Below are positions 9,710 through 20,054 of a stretch of DNA of 64,000 nucleotides, piece after piece (position 1 is the stretch's first letter; each line of letters begins with the position of its first letter). The notes beneath the pieces are model-generated. The model had not been told where the DNA came from. It was given only the letters and a program-made list of their open reading frames with translations, and did not search any database. The stretch covers positions 149,280 to 213,279 of the forward strand of contig CAJIYW010000004.1 of assembly GCA_905181765.1 (NCBI GenBank). Direction: 5' to 3'. The stretch is from Flavobacteriales bacterium UBA6772. GTDB taxonomy: Bacteria; Bacteroidota; Bacteroidia; Flavobacteriales; Flavobacteriaceae. The position numbers and the translations under genes are program-made.

Positions 9710-10550
9710 GTAACACAAACTGAAACTTGTCTCCTGTCGTTTTCTGTGACAATCTATTTATACTTTCTTCGGATACGTGTAAAACTCTTGGATAACCTCC
9801 TGTAACTGGGCAATCTCTCATTAATACAATTAATTTCCCTGAAGGTGTTAACTGAACCGTTCCAGGCAATACCGCTGAGGTTAAAATTGAAGGAATATTA
9901 TTTTCTAAAATTTCATTTAGCTTGTATCCCATTCTATTTATATCTTTTGAAACACTAAATTCAGTTTCAAAAAGTATCTTCTGTTGATGAATATCTAATG
10001 CCTCAAGCTCAGGTCCTTTAAAACATTCAATAACTTTAGATTCGAAATGATTTTTATTCACTTTAACCAAAGTTCTTGAGGTTTCTAAATCTATTTTTAG
10101 ATTAGAAATAGACAAATAATCTCCTGATTTTAAAATAAAATTACTTGTAATATTTTTAAACAAACTTCTACTACCTAACTTTATATCTGTTAGGATTCCT
10201 CCTTTAACAGCTAAATAACAACGAACTCCAAAATTTACTTTTCCAAAAGATAAAATATCATTTTCTTTAATACTGATTTTAGAATTTAATAAAATAGATT
10301 GATTGTTAATCTTTGGAGAAAAGTCTCCTCCAGAAATACAAATAGTAGTTTTTGATAAAAACTGAAGTTTACAGCCTCCTAAAGTAATTTCAAGAAATGC
10401 ACAATCTAAAGAATTGTTTAAAATATGATTCGTTAAACCTGATGAATAAGAATCCATAGCACCAGAAACCGGAACTCCTAAAGAAGCAAAACCAACTCTT
10501 CCTTTATCTTGAATGGTTGTGTAAAATCCTGATTTTAAAACCTTAATCAT
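9705..10550 (-). CDS. pxpC: 5-oxoprolinase subunit C (KipA family)
   Basis: 281 residues. This is the biotin-dependent-carboxyltransferase-like (KipA) subunit of the prokaryotic ATP-dependent 5-oxoprolinase, which opens 5-oxoproline to glutamate. Recognisable segments are TIQDKGRVGFASLGVPVSGAMD near the N-terminus, then GPELE, and the C-terminal RDCPVTGGYPRV. It is the last gene of the operon, overlaps pxpB by 8 bases and ends in the shared terminator. Confidence 0.93.
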   Translation of the reverse strand: MIKVLKSGFYTTIQDKGRVGFASLGVPVSGAMDSYSSGLTNHILNNSLDCAFLEITLGGCKLQFLSKTTICISGGDFSPKINNQSILLNSKISIKENDILSFGKVNFGVRCYLAVKGGILTDIKLGSRSLFKNITSNFILKSGDYLSISNLKIDLETSRTLVKVNKNHFESKVIECFKGPELEALDIHQQKILFETEFSVSKDINRMGYKLNEILENNIPSILTSAVLPGTVQLTPSGKLIVLMRDCPVTGGYPRVLHVSEESINRLSQKTTGDKFQFVLQ

Positions 10551-11286
10551 TAATTATAGTTTTAAAAAGTTGATATGATTTTTTTGACACTAAAATTTCG
10601 AGTTCTAAAAATTCTTTTTTAGTAATTACACTAAATTTTATTTGATCTCCTGCTTTTGCAAAGCAAGGATTGCTTAATTTCAAATCAAAAAAATTAATTG
10701 GAGTTCTTCCCATAATATTCCAACCACCGGCAGAATTCACAGGATAGACTCCTGTTTGTTCTCCTCCTATTCCAACAGAACCTACCTCAACATTTAATCG
10801 TGGATTTGGTTTTCTGTCAAAAAATAATTTCGAGTTCAATCCTCCTAAATAAAGAAAACCAGGTAAAAAGCCAATAAAAAAGACTGTATAAATGCTTTCT
10901 GTATGAGTTTTAATAATTTCAAGAATCTCTAAATTTAAAGATTGTGACATTTCTTCTAAATCAATTCCAAATTCTAAATCATAACAAACAGGAATTTCCC
11001 ATAGAAAATTTTGTACCGGTTTAATCGTAGAATTTAAAGTATAGATAGATTGTAATTTTTCAACTTCTTTATTAAAATCTAAAATGATATCCTTAAAAAT
11101 TATAGTTAATGAATTATATCCAATACTATAATCTATATACGATTCGCTCTTTTGAGAATTAATTTTATCCTTAAATTCTAATATATCTTTTAAAATAGCT
11201 TCCTCAATGATTGCTTTCCATTCTATCAAAATTGCTTTCGCACCAAAAGGTTTATATGTATGACTGTTACCTAACAATAATTCCAT
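10543..11286 (-). CDS. pxpB: 5-oxoprolinase subunit B (KipI family)
   Basis: 247 residues of the KipI fold (carboxyltransferase domain, subdomain C/D). Diagnostic are IPVCYDLEFGIDLEEM, the GFLPGFLYLGGL loop, NPRLNVEVGSVGIGGEQTGVYP and GGWNIMGRTP. In Bacillus this family is also known as the sporulation kinase inhibitor KipI; in a pxpA-pxpB-pxpC string the 5-oxoprolinase role is the established one. It overlaps pxpA by 20 bases and pxpC by 8 bases, implying translational coupling. Confidence 0.93.
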   Translation of the reverse strand: MELLLGNSHTYKPFGAKAILIEWKAIIEEAILKDILEFKDKINSQKSESYIDYSIGYNSLTIIFKDIILDFNKEVEKLQSIYTLNSTIKPVQNFLWEIPVCYDLEFGIDLEEMSQSLNLEILEIIKTHTESIYTVFFIGFLPGFLYLGGLNSKLFFDRKPNPRLNVEVGSVGIGGEQTGVYPVNSAGGWNIMGRTPINFFDLKLSNPCFAKAGDQIKFSVITKKEFLELEILVSKKSYQLFKTIIND

Positions 11287-11998
11287 GATTTTTTAATTCT
11301 CTAGACACATATTTTAAAATTTCAATTGCATTTTTAGTGTCTCCGTGTACACAAAAAGTATCTGCTTTTATTTTTACTTCTTTTCCTGAAACTGTTTTTA
11401 CTTTGCCTTCTTTTATAATTCTATGGACATGCTGAAATACCTGCATTTTATCCAATATCAATGCATTTTCATAGGTTCTAGAAACTAATGTTAAATCATC
11501 ATTATAATTTCTATCAGCAAACGCTTCGTACTTAATTTTTATGTTATTTTCTTTGGCGACTCTTTCAATTACAGAATTATAAGGAACATATAAATAAGCA
11601 TCAATAGTATACTTTTTAATGGTATGAATAAATAAAATTGCTAACTTTTCATCAACAGCAATAGCATTATATAATGCACCATGCGATTTTATATGATGTA
11701 ACTTTATATCAAAGAAAGAAAGCCTATTCATAAATAAATTCAACTGATTCTGTATACTTTCTTTAAAAGCATGATCAGAAATATTTATTAATTTTCTACC
11801 AAAATTTTCTTTATCAGGAAAAGAAGGATGCGCTCCTATTAAAACATTGTTTTTAGTCGCAATCTCAATAGTTTCATCTATTGTGTTTTTATCACCAAAA
11901 TGTCCACCGCAAGCAATATTGCAAGAAGTGATATAAGGCATTAATAAATGCTCATTGTTTAAACCTTCACCAACATCACAATTGATATCAATTCTCAT
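11267..11998 (-). CDS. pxpA: 5-oxoprolinase subunit A (LamB/YcsF family)
   Basis: 243 residues, full length for the YcsF family. The N-terminal IDINCDVGEG motif, SCNIACGGHFGD, IGAHPSFPD, HIKSHGALYNA and the final CVHGDTKNA motif are all present. It supplies the subunit that acts with PxpBC to hydrolyse 5-oxoproline using ATP. The start ATG at 11998 lies one base past the stop of the upstream NRAMP-like gene. Confidence 0.95.
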   Translation of the reverse strand: MRIDINCDVGEGLNNEHLLMPYITSCNIACGGHFGDKNTIDETIEIATKNNVLIGAHPSFPDKENFGRKLINISDHAFKESIQNQLNLFMNRLSFFDIKLHHIKSHGALYNAIAVDEKLAILFIHTIKKYTIDAYLYVPYNSVIERVAKENNIKIKYEAFADRNYNDDLTLVSRTYENALILDKMQVFQHVHRIIKEGKVKTVSGKEVKIKADTFCVHGDTKNAIEILKYVSRELKNHGIIVR

Positions 11999-11999
11999 T

Positions 12000-13227
12000 C
12001 TATATAAAATTAAATACTTTTAAAATTCCTTTCGCGCCTAAAAAAATAGAAATTGCTAATATTATAAAACCTAAAATGTTTTGTGTTTTCGTGTTTACAA
12101 AATCACCTAAAACATTTTTCTTATTCATAATCCACAATAAAATTCCCGCAATAACAGGCAATAGCATGCCATTTGCAACTTGAGCAAACTTTATAATTTC
12201 AATTGGCTTAATGCCTATAGATGCAAATAAAACACCTAAAAACAAAATAACAATCCAAACCATTCTAAATGATTTTGATTTCATATTTCCTTTCCAACCT
12301 AAACACCCTCTTGCCACATAAGCAGCTGCTAAAGGGGCTGTAATTGCAGATGTAATTCCTGCTGCAAATAAACCCAATGCTAAAAAATACTTAGCAAATT
12401 CGCCATATAAAGGTGCTAATCCTTCTGCCAAATCTGCAGCGTTAGAAATATCTTTAAACGGAATTGCAGCAGCAGAAACAATAATTGCCATTGAAACCAA
12501 TCCTCCTAAAATAATAGAAATAATTGTGTCTTTTCTAGCTAATTTTAAATCTGCTGTTTTATTCCAACGTTCCTTAACTAAAGAAGCATGTAAAAACAAA
12601 TTATATGGCACAACAGTTGTGCCAATTAAACCAATAATAGTTAGTAAACTTTTCTCTGGAAATCTAGGAATAAACATCCCTTTCAACAGTTCCAATACAT
12701 TTGGCTTTGTAACAATCGCTGTTATTAAAAATGAAACACTCATTACTAAAACTAAAGTTACTAGTGCTTTTTCTAAAAATTTATAATTTCCAATATAAAG
12801 CAGATATAAATGCAATAACACCTATAACTAAACTCATTAAATTGATAGATAAACTACCAATATTTAAAATTAATTTTCCAAATATTGTTTCTAATCCTAA
12901 AATCCCTCCACTTATATTTCCTGCCTCATAAGAAGCATTTCCAACAACAATTGCACCTAAAATTAAGATTGTGACAAACCATTTAAAAAAAGGAATTTTA
13001 ATCTCTTCTCTAATAACTTCTGATAATCCTTTTTGAGAAATGATTCCTAATCTTGCAGCCATTTCTTGTAAAACAATGGTGGCTATTATAGAAAGTAACA
13101 TTGCCCACAATAAATTAAAACCAAAATTTACACCTGCTAATGTACAAAGAGTAACGGTTCCTGGCCCAATAAAAGCGGCTGCCACTAGAGTTCCAGGTCC
13201 TATATTTTTAAAAATATTTTTAATCAT
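12000..13227 (-). CDS. NRAMP-superfamily transporter, YcsG-like (one frameshift)
   Basis: About 400 residues and 11 or so hydrophobic segments. The architecture and the ...VVPYNLFLHASLV helix show NRAMP superfamily membership. In true metal transporters helix 1 has a DPGN motif and helix 6 a MPH motif that bind Mn/Fe. Here helix 1 reads IGPGTVT and helix 6 reads VVPYN, so the Asp, Asn, Met and His ligands are missing. Position between an M20 peptidase and pxpABC resembles ycsG beside ycsF-kipI-kipA in Bacillus, and suggests uptake of an organic substrate such as 5-oxoproline (inference). An extra T near 12797-12800 breaks the frame inside a helix (SAL/YIGNYKFLEK). Confidence 0.85.
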
Positions 13228-14510
13228 TTAAGTAATCTAGTGTTAAAGCTGTCATTGATTTTACTCCTAAGACAAAGCCACTTTCATCAATCACAAAGTC
13301 TGGTGTATGGTGGCCAGATGCGTCTTCTGTTTTTACATCTAAAGATTTTCCTCCCAAAAAGAAGTACATTCCCGGTATTTTTTTTTGGTAAAATGAAAAA
13401 TCTTCTGCACCTGTAATAGCACTTATTTTAACAACGTTTTCAGAACCTGCAATACGTTGCAATGTAGGCAACATTTTTGCTGTCAATTCAATATGATTGT
13501 AGGTAATTGGCAGCCCTTTCGAAATTTCTATAGTAGCCTCTGCTCTGTGTACTTTTCCAATTGCCGACACCATTTCCTTCATTCTATCATTAATGAATTT
13601 ATTAAAGATCATAATCTAAGGTCCGTATCGTACCTACTAATTTTGCTCTTTCTGGAATAATATTCGATCGGATTCCTGCATTGATCATGCCTACTGTAAT
13701 GACGGCGCCTTCTTTTGTTAATTCTGCTTCTCTACTAATAATGGTTTGTAAACCTTGTATTATACTTGCTGCCGTTAATATTGGATCTACTCCACTCCAA
13801 GGTCTAGATCCGTGTGCTTGTTTTCCTTTGATATTAATTTCAAAATTTTGGGCTGCTGCCATAATTCCGCCCGACTTGTATTTAATGGTTCCAACATCTG
13901 TTGCAGAATTTATGTGCAATCCAAAAATAGCTTCTACATCGGGGTTTTTTAAAACATTTTCTTTTACCATTAATTCTGCGCCACCTTCTTCTCCTTTTGG
14001 AGCGCCTTCCTCTGCAGGCTGAAAAATAAATTTAACAGTTCCTTTAATTTCGCTCTTCATTTTAGAAAGCACTGCTGCTGCTCCCAATAAAATAGCTACA
14101 TGCGTGTCATGACCACAGGCATGCATTACACCTGTTTTTTTACCATTATATTCAGAGGTTACAACAGATTTAAAAGGTAAATCGTTTCTTTCTGTAACTG
14201 GCAGTGCATCCATATCTGCTCTTAAAGCAACTACTCTTCCAGATATATCTCCTTTTAATAAACCTACAACCCCTGTTTTTGCGATGCCTTCTTGCACTTC
14301 TATTCCTAAACTTCTTAAATGTTTTGCAATATATTTTGCAGTATTAAATTCTCTATTAGATAATTCTGGGTTTTCATGCAAATACCTTCTCCATTCTAGA
14401 ACTTTAGACTCGATATCATTTGAGAGTTTGTTGATTTTCTCGTCATTCGTTTGACCAAAAGAATTTAAAATAAAGCCAAAAAACAAAAGAGCTGATACTG
14501 TGATTTTCAT
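13220..14510 (-). CDS. Secreted M20 family metallo-amidohydrolase (one frameshift)
   Basis: Zinc amidohydrolase of the M20D (aminoacylase/hippurate hydrolase) type. The metal site is complete: HACGHDTH, QPAEEG, GLHINS and the C-terminal ASGHHTPDF. The ATG at 14510 starts a signal peptide (MKITVSALLFFGFIL...FGQ), so the enzyme is exported; an ATG 36 bases upstream would bury the signal. The frame breaks near 13610, where one extra base separates GTIRTLDYD from the rest of the domain. Its stop overlaps the NRAMP-like start by 8 bases, making it the first gene of the pxp operon. It may release the substrate imported by its neighbour; the exact substrate is unknown. Confidence 0.87.
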
Positions 14511-14746
14511 AGTTTGTCTTGTTTTAGTTACTGAAAAATAGAGCAATACTGCTAAGTATATGCGCTTTTAATGATTCTTTAAATATATAATTTTATATTG
14601 TAAAACTATAATTGTGAATACATAGTATACTCAAAAATATTATTCTTTAAAAATAGTGGACTCTTTATTTCCAAAAAAAAATATCTATAATTCATTTTAA
14701 TCAACGCTATATTAAACGGAAACATTTATATTTAATAAAAATAATT

Positions 14747-16399
14747 ATGCTTTTTTCATCAAGAATTTACAAAATAATATATTTATTTTCGATTAGCTTA
14801 ACCCTTCAATTTAGCTGTTTTGCACAAGAAACGATTGTAATTTTTGCTATTAATGATCCACACAGTGAAATAGAAAATTTCGCTAAAATCAAACCACTAA
14901 TTGATGCTGAAAAAGCTAAAAATCAAAAAGTATATTTTGTAGCAGCTGGAGATCTTTTTTCAGGAAATCCAATTGTAGATTATCATTTAAATAAAGGATA
15001 CCCGATGATAGACATGCTTAATAAAACCGGACTCGATGTAAGTGTTATTGGTAATCATGAATTCGATTATGGTCAAGCAATACTTAATGATCGCCTTGAG
15101 CAAGCAAATTTTCCTTTTATTTGTGATAATGTCTCGGGAGGAACGGGTAAACTGGGTGATATTAAGGGAAGTGCTATTATAGCAAAAGATAATTTTTCAA
15201 TTGCGTTTGTGGGTGTAGTAGAGACTGGAAGTCCGGGAGGATATCCACTAACGCATCCAAAAAAAATTCAAGGTTTATCTTTTACAGAAGGCTTAGATAG
15301 TTTTGAAAATTATAAAGATCTTAAAGTTAATGATGATGTTGACTTAATCGTTGCTCTTACGCATTACGGAGGTTATAAAGATGAAAAAATTCTTGAAAAC
15401 TACGATTTTGTAGATTTAGTTATAGGGGGTCACACTAACCAAGAATATGGGGTTGCGCATGCCAATGGATATAAAGTAATGTCTGGTGGAAATTTAGAGA
15501 AAATTTCAAAAACTACTTTAACCGTTGCAAATAAACAAATAACAAACTTTGAATTTGAACTTATCAATTTATCAAATTCTGATTTAGCTTCAGACAATGC
15601 TTTAGCAGAAGACATTGATGAGTATTTTAATAACCCAAGCTTTTATACAAATATCGGTTCTTCTTTATCGACATTAACATGGAATTCAACAGGTTGTTTT
15701 TATACAGATGCTCTTCAAGTAATTTCTAATTCAGATATGGTAATACAAAATTCTGGTGGCATCAGAGATATAATTTATGAAGGTATTATTACACCATTCT
15801 CTATTTATTCTATAGATCCATTTGGTAATGGTTTTGACACCTATACAATGACTGTCTCAGAACTTAGAAACTTTTTAAATGAATTCCCATCTAGTTTTAG
15901 TTATTCGTTAGACACAAGTTTTAAAGTTCAGAAGAATGTAAACAATGAATTTATATTTTTTAAAGACGACATATTACTTCAAGATAATAGTCAAGTAACA
16001 TTAAGTCTTAATGACTACATATCTAGTGTGTTTCCAAACTTACTCCCAACAAACCCTAGCTATTCTTTTCCTTTAACCACCGCCGATTATATAATTGAAT
16101 ACTTAACAAATCATACAGACCAACCAATCGATTACCTAGACTGTAATCGAAGAAATTATACTTTGAATATTAATGATGTTGTTAAAGAACCTATTGTTAA
16201 AATATATCCATCACACATTGAAATTAACTCAAAAGAAAATAACTTTAGTGTGGAAATTTATAACATTACCGGACAACTAATTTATAGTACTGCAAATTCA
16301 AATAAAATTGACACTCAATTTTTAACAAACGGCATCTATTTTTTTAAGTTGAACTACAGAAATAGTACTCAATTTAAAGTTCAAAAATTTGTGAAATAG
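14747..16399 (+). CDS. Secreted 5'-nucleotidase/metallophosphatase with T9SS sorting domain
   Basis: 550 residues in the UshA/5'-nucleotidase layout: signal peptide (about 1-26), calcineurin-like domain with NDPHSE, AAGDLFSG, GNHEFDYG, ALTHYGG and GGHTN, then a 5'-nucleotidase C-terminal domain with the NSGGIRD motif. The last ~75 residues (from IYPSHIEINSKE, with GQLIYS, NGIYFFKL and a final QKFVK) are a type A T9SS sorting domain, so it is secreted or surface-attached. It would dephosphorylate extracellular nucleotides or similar esters. The divergent 236-base gap to the M20 gene shows no clear regulatory site. Confidence 0.92.
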   Translation: MLFSSRIYKIIYLFSISLTLQFSCFAQETIVIFAINDPHSEIENFAKIKPLIDAEKAKNQKVYFVAAGDLFSGNPIVDYHLNKGYPMIDMLNKTGLDVSVIGNHEFDYGQAILNDRLEQANFPFICDNVSGGTGKLGDIKGSAIIAKDNFSIAFVGVVETGSPGGYPLTHPKKIQGLSFTEGLDSFENYKDLKVNDDVDLIVALTHYGGYKDEKILENYDFVDLVIGGHTNQEYGVAHANGYKVMSGGNLEKISKTTLTVANKQITNFEFELINLSNSDLASDNALAEDIDEYFNNPSFYTNIGSSLSTLTWNSTGCFYTDALQVISNSDMVIQNSGGIRDIIYEGIITPFSIYSIDPFGNGFDTYTMTVSELRNFLNEFPSSFSYSLDTSFKVQKNVNNEFIFFKDDILLQDNSQVTLSLNDYISSVFPNLLPTNPSYSFPLTTADYIIEYLTNHTDQPIDYLDCNRRNYTLNINDVVKEPIVKIYPSHIEINSKENNFSVEIYNITGQLIYSTANSNKIDTQFLTNGIYFFKLNYRNSTQFKVQKFVK

Positions 16400-16417
16400 A
16401 TTTAAATAAAGTTTATA

Positions 16418-16455
16418 AAATAAAAAACACCTCAAAAATGTGGTGTTTTTTATTT
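16418..16455. terminator. Terminator between convergent genes
   Basis: A 14-bp inverted repeat (AAATAAAAAACACC at 16418-16431, complement at 16442-16455) lies between the nucleotidase stop and the pckA stop, with T runs on both strands. Confidence 0.85.
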
Positions 16456-16473
16456 AATTATAATGATCGTAAA

Positions 16474-18084
16474 TTAAAATGCATAGCGTTGCGGTCCTCC
16501 TCTTCGAATCTCCTCACTAGCAACTTCTTCAAATTGTGTAAAATTCTCTCTAAAGGCATTCGATAATTTAAAAGCTGTTTTATAATACGCTTCATCATTG
16601 TTCCAAGTTGCTCTAGGACTTAACAGTTCTGCTGGCACACCAGGACAAGTTCTTGGTTGTGCAACTCCAAAAACAGAATGAATGTGATAATCCTCATACT
16701 TATAGCTTCCTAAATCACCGTTTAAAACAGCAGAAATCATTGCTCTCGTATATTTTAATGGCATTCTTCTCCCTACACCATATTGTCCTCCAGACCAACC
16801 TGTATTTATTAACCAGACATTTACGCCTGTCTCTTGCATCTTTTTACTTAACATTTCTGCGTATTTTGTTGGGTGCAAAGGCATAAAAGGTGCACCAAAA
16901 CAAGCTGAAAAACTAGGTGTTGGCTCTGTGACCCCTGCCTCTGTACCTGCAATTTTTGCTGTATAACCAGAGATAAAATGGAATGCTGCTTGATTTGGAG
17001 TTAATTTAGATATTGGAGGTAAAACGCCAAAAGCATCTGCTGTTAAAAAAAAAATATTCTTTGGGTTTTCACCTATTGATGGTTTTTGAATATTGTCTAT
17101 ATGATAAATAGGATAACTAACTCTTGTATTCTGAGTAATAGAAGTATCTGCAAAATCGATAACGTCCTCTGTATCCAAAACAACATTTTCTAGAATTGCT
17201 CCTTTTTTAATTGCTGCAAAAATTTCTGGTTCTTGTTCTTCTGATAAGTTAATCACTTTTGCATAACAACCCCCTTCAAAATTAAAAACGGTATTTTCTT
17301 CCGTCCAACCATGCTCATCATCCCCGATTAAACTTCGATCAGGATCTGTAGAAAGCGTTGTTTTCCCTGTACCAGAAAGTCCAAAGAAAATTGCTGTATC
17401 ACCGTCTTTACCAACATTCGCAGAACAGTGCATTGGCAGTGTTTTTTTATAAACAGGTAATATGAAATTTAAAGCAGAAAAAATTCCTTTTTTAATTTCA
17501 CCGGTATAACCCGTTCCACCAATTAAAGCTATTTTTCTTGTAAAATTTAAAATGGCAAAATTATGTTGTCGCGTTCCGTCTACTTCAGGATCTGCCATAA
17601 AACCAGGTGCATTTACCACGGTCCACTCAGGGTCAAAGTCTTTTAACTCTGCCTCTGTAGGTCTTAAAAACATATTGTAGGCAAACATATTACTCCAAGG
17701 GTACTCGTTGATAACTCTGATACTTAGCCTGTAATTTTCGTCTGCACAAGCATAAGAATCTCGTACAAAAATTTCTTTTTCAGAAAGATACCCAGTAACC
17801 TTATTATACAGCGCATCAAATTTTTCTGAATCAAACGGTAAATTAATAGCACTCCACCAAACTTCATCTTTTGTAATAGCGTCTTTTACAATAAATCTAT
17901 CTTTTGGAGAGCGTCCTGTAAACTCTCCTGTATTCACTGCAATTGCACCTAAAGAAGATGCTACTCCTTGTTCTTTTTTTAACGTTTCTTCATGTAACTC
18001 ACTAGAAGTTAACTGATAACGAATTGTTGCATTTTTGATTCCTAGATTATTTAACGAAATCGATTTCGTATCTGTATCTACCAT
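16474..18084 (-). CDS. pckA: Phosphoenolpyruvate carboxykinase (ATP)
   Basis: 536 residues, full length. Converts oxaloacetate and ATP to phosphoenolpyruvate, the entry to gluconeogenesis. Visible motifs are GRSPKDRFIV, the LPMHCSANVG kinase-1a region, the P-loop GLSGTGKTTLS, DDEHGW and the substrate-binding GWSGGQYGVG region with RMPLKYTRAM. A TAATTTTG -7-like element lies on the minus strand at 18115-18122, about 30 bases before the start. It is probably monocistronic. Confidence 0.97.
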   Translation of the reverse strand: MVDTDTKSISLNNLGIKNATIRYQLTSSELHEETLKKEQGVASSLGAIAVNTGEFTGRSPKDRFIVKDAITKDEVWWSAINLPFDSEKFDALYNKVTGYLSEKEIFVRDSYACADENYRLSIRVINEYPWSNMFAYNMFLRPTEAELKDFDPEWTVVNAPGFMADPEVDGTRQHNFAILNFTRKIALIGGTGYTGEIKKGIFSALNFILPVYKKTLPMHCSANVGKDGDTAIFFGLSGTGKTTLSTDPDRSLIGDDEHGWTEENTVFNFEGGCYAKVINLSEEQEPEIFAAIKKGAILENVVLDTEDVIDFADTSITQNTRVSYPIYHIDNIQKPSIGENPKNIFFLTADAFGVLPPISKLTPNQAAFHFISGYTAKIAGTEAGVTEPTPSFSACFGAPFMPLHPTKYAEMLSKKMQETGVNVWLINTGWSGGQYGVGRRMPLKYTRAMISAVLNGDLGSYKYEDYHIHSVFGVAQPRTCPGVPAELLSPRATWNNDEAYYKTAFKLSNAFRENFTQFEEVASEEIRRGGPQRYAF

Positions 18085-18170
18085 ATCAATATTTATTTAT
18101 TTTTTAATGAAGTACAAAATTAAACAATATTTTAAAATAGAGTTATTAAAATATAAAAATTCTCATTTTT

Positions 18171-18551
18171 TTAATTCTTTCTCATTTTTTTCAGGAATCC
18201 TGTTAACATAAATACCCAACCAAGAATAAAAAATAAGCCCCCAATAGGAGTTATAAACCAAATAGATGCTGCAGTTAGCTTCGTTAATTGAATTGCATAA
18301 ATAGATCCCGAAAAAAAGAAGATTCCAGAGAAAAACAACCAACTAATCGTGTTTTTTTGTTTTGTAGAAAAACCAACATACATATTAACAAATAACAATA
18401 CAATAACATGATACATTTGATAACGAACTCCTGTTTCAAAACTTAATAAACCTTCCGTTGTTAAACTGTCTTTTAATGCATGTGCACTAAAAGCGCCAAA
18501 AATAATTGCCAACATTCCTAAAAAACAAATAATTATATAATTTTTAAACAT
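18171..18551 (-). CDS. DUF423 family inner-membrane protein
   Basis: 126 residues with four hydrophobic helices. The IIFGAFSAHALKD motif after helix 1 and FETGVRYQMYH are the hallmarks of the DUF423 (YgdD) family, whose function is unknown. The start ATG at 18551 gives the family's MFKNYIIICFLG beginning. It faces away from the next gene across a 74-base gap. Confidence 0.9.
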   Translation of the reverse strand: MFKNYIIICFLGMLAIIFGAFSAHALKDSLTTEGLLSFETGVRYQMYHVIVLLFVNMYVGFSTKQKNTISWLFFSGIFFFSGSIYAIQLTKLTAASIWFITPIGGLFFILGWVFMLTGFLKKMRKN

Positions 18552-18625
18552 TATTAATGGTTTTTGTTAAATTTTAAACAATTGATGTATCTTCGTATCT
18601 CATACAAAAATACATCATTTATCCT

Positions 18626-19971
18626 ATGAAAAATATTCTAATTATTGGCGCTGGAAAATCGAGTTCTGCCCTTGTAAAATATCTTTTAGACACCTCTGAG
18701 CAAGAAGCATTATTTATAACTATTGCAGATATATCTATAGAAAATGCTAATAAATTAATCAATAAACATAGAAATGCCAAAGCAATAATATTAGATGTAT
18801 TTGACAAACATCAGCGGAAAGAGCAAATACAAAAAGCAGATATTGTAATCTCTATGTTACCTGCAAGATTTCATATAGATGTGGCTAAAGATTGTATTAC
18901 TTTTAATAAGCATATGGTTACTGCCTCTTATATTTCTAGTGAAATGAAAGATTTAGACACAGAGGCAAAAAAGAAAGGCTTGGTTTTTATGAATGAAATT
19001 GGTCTAGATCCAGGAATTGACCATATGAGTGCAATGCAAGTAATCGATAAAATTAAAGATGCTGGCGGTAAAATGCTATTGTTTGAATCTTTCTGCGGCG
19101 GAATCGTAGCTCCTGAAAGTGATAATAACTTGTGGAATTATAAGTTTACCTGGAATCCTAGAAATGTAGTTTTAGCAGGACAAGGTGGTGCTGCCATGTT
19201 TATACAAGAAGGAACTTACAAATACATACCCTATCACTAAATTATTTAGAAGAACAGAATTCTTAAAAGTAAATGGATAGTGGCAATTTTGAAGCTTATG
19301 CAAATAGAGATTCTTTAAAGTATAGAAGTGTCTATGGCTTGAATGATATTCCTACAATGTATAGAGGAACTATTAGAAAAGTAGGATTTTCTAGGGCTTG
19401 GGATATTTTTGTTCAATTAGGAATGACAGATGATTCTTACACTATAGAAGCCTCTGAAAACATGAGCTATAGAGATTTTGTAAATTTATTTTTAGGATAT
19501 TCTCCTTCAGATTCTGTAGAATTAAAATTACGCTCTTACCTTAATATAGAGCAAGATGACGTGATGTGGGCAAAATTAGTAGAGTTAGACCTCTTTAACC
19601 CAAAAAAGAAAATTGGATTGACAAATGCAACCCCTGCGAAAATGCTGCAGAAAATATTAGAAGATTCATGGACCTTGCAGAAAGATGATAAAGATATGAT
19701 TGTAATGCAACATCTTTTCGGTTACGAATTAAACGGTAAAAAACATCAAATAGAAAGTAGTTTTATTGTTTTAGGAGAAAACCAAACCTATACTGCAATG
19801 TCTAAAACAGTTGGTTTACCTGTTGGAATTGCTGCCTTAAAAATTCTAAAAGGAGAAATTAAAACACCTGGTGTTCAAATACCAATTAACAAAGAGGTAT
19901 ACGAACCTATTTTAAAGGAATTAGAAAATTACGGTATTAAATTTACCGAGAAAGAAGTACTTAGGCTATAA
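18626..19971 (+). CDS. Saccharopine dehydrogenase family protein (two frameshifts)
   Basis: About 447 residues when corrected. The N-terminal Rossmann motif is GAGKSSSALVKYL, followed by DISIENA, SMLPARFH and the NEIGLDPGIDHMSAM segment of saccharopine reductases and lysine 6-dehydrogenases. The C-terminal part has YANRDSLKYR and the KTVGLPVGIA segment. Two extra bases, near 19238 and near 19277, split it; between them the frame reads KLFRRTEFLKVNG, which is the expected linker. It is likely an NAD(P)-dependent amino-acid dehydrogenase in lysine metabolism, but the exact reaction cannot be fixed by eye. Confidence 0.87.
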
Positions 19972-19993
19972 TCCAATAAGTAGATAGATTCGT

Positions 19994-20045
19994 GTAATTG
20001 CGAGGAACTAATAACTTAATAAAAAAATTACTTCTTCGCAATTAC
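19994..20045. repeat. REP-like inverted repeat between convergent genes
   Basis: GTAATTGCGAGGAA (19994-20007) pairs with TTCTTCGCAATTAC (20032-20045) with one mismatch. The ATTGCGAGGAA...CGCAAT pattern resembles dispersed palindromic repeats found between genes in many Bacteroidota (from memory). It sits exactly between two convergent stops and may act as a terminator. Confidence 0.55.
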
Positions 20046-20054
20046 TTCTTAAAG

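Noticed and set aside
12000..13227. Annotating the NRAMP-like protein as MntH manganese transporter
   Set aside because: The DPGN and MPH metal-binding motifs are absent and the operon is for 5-oxoproline.
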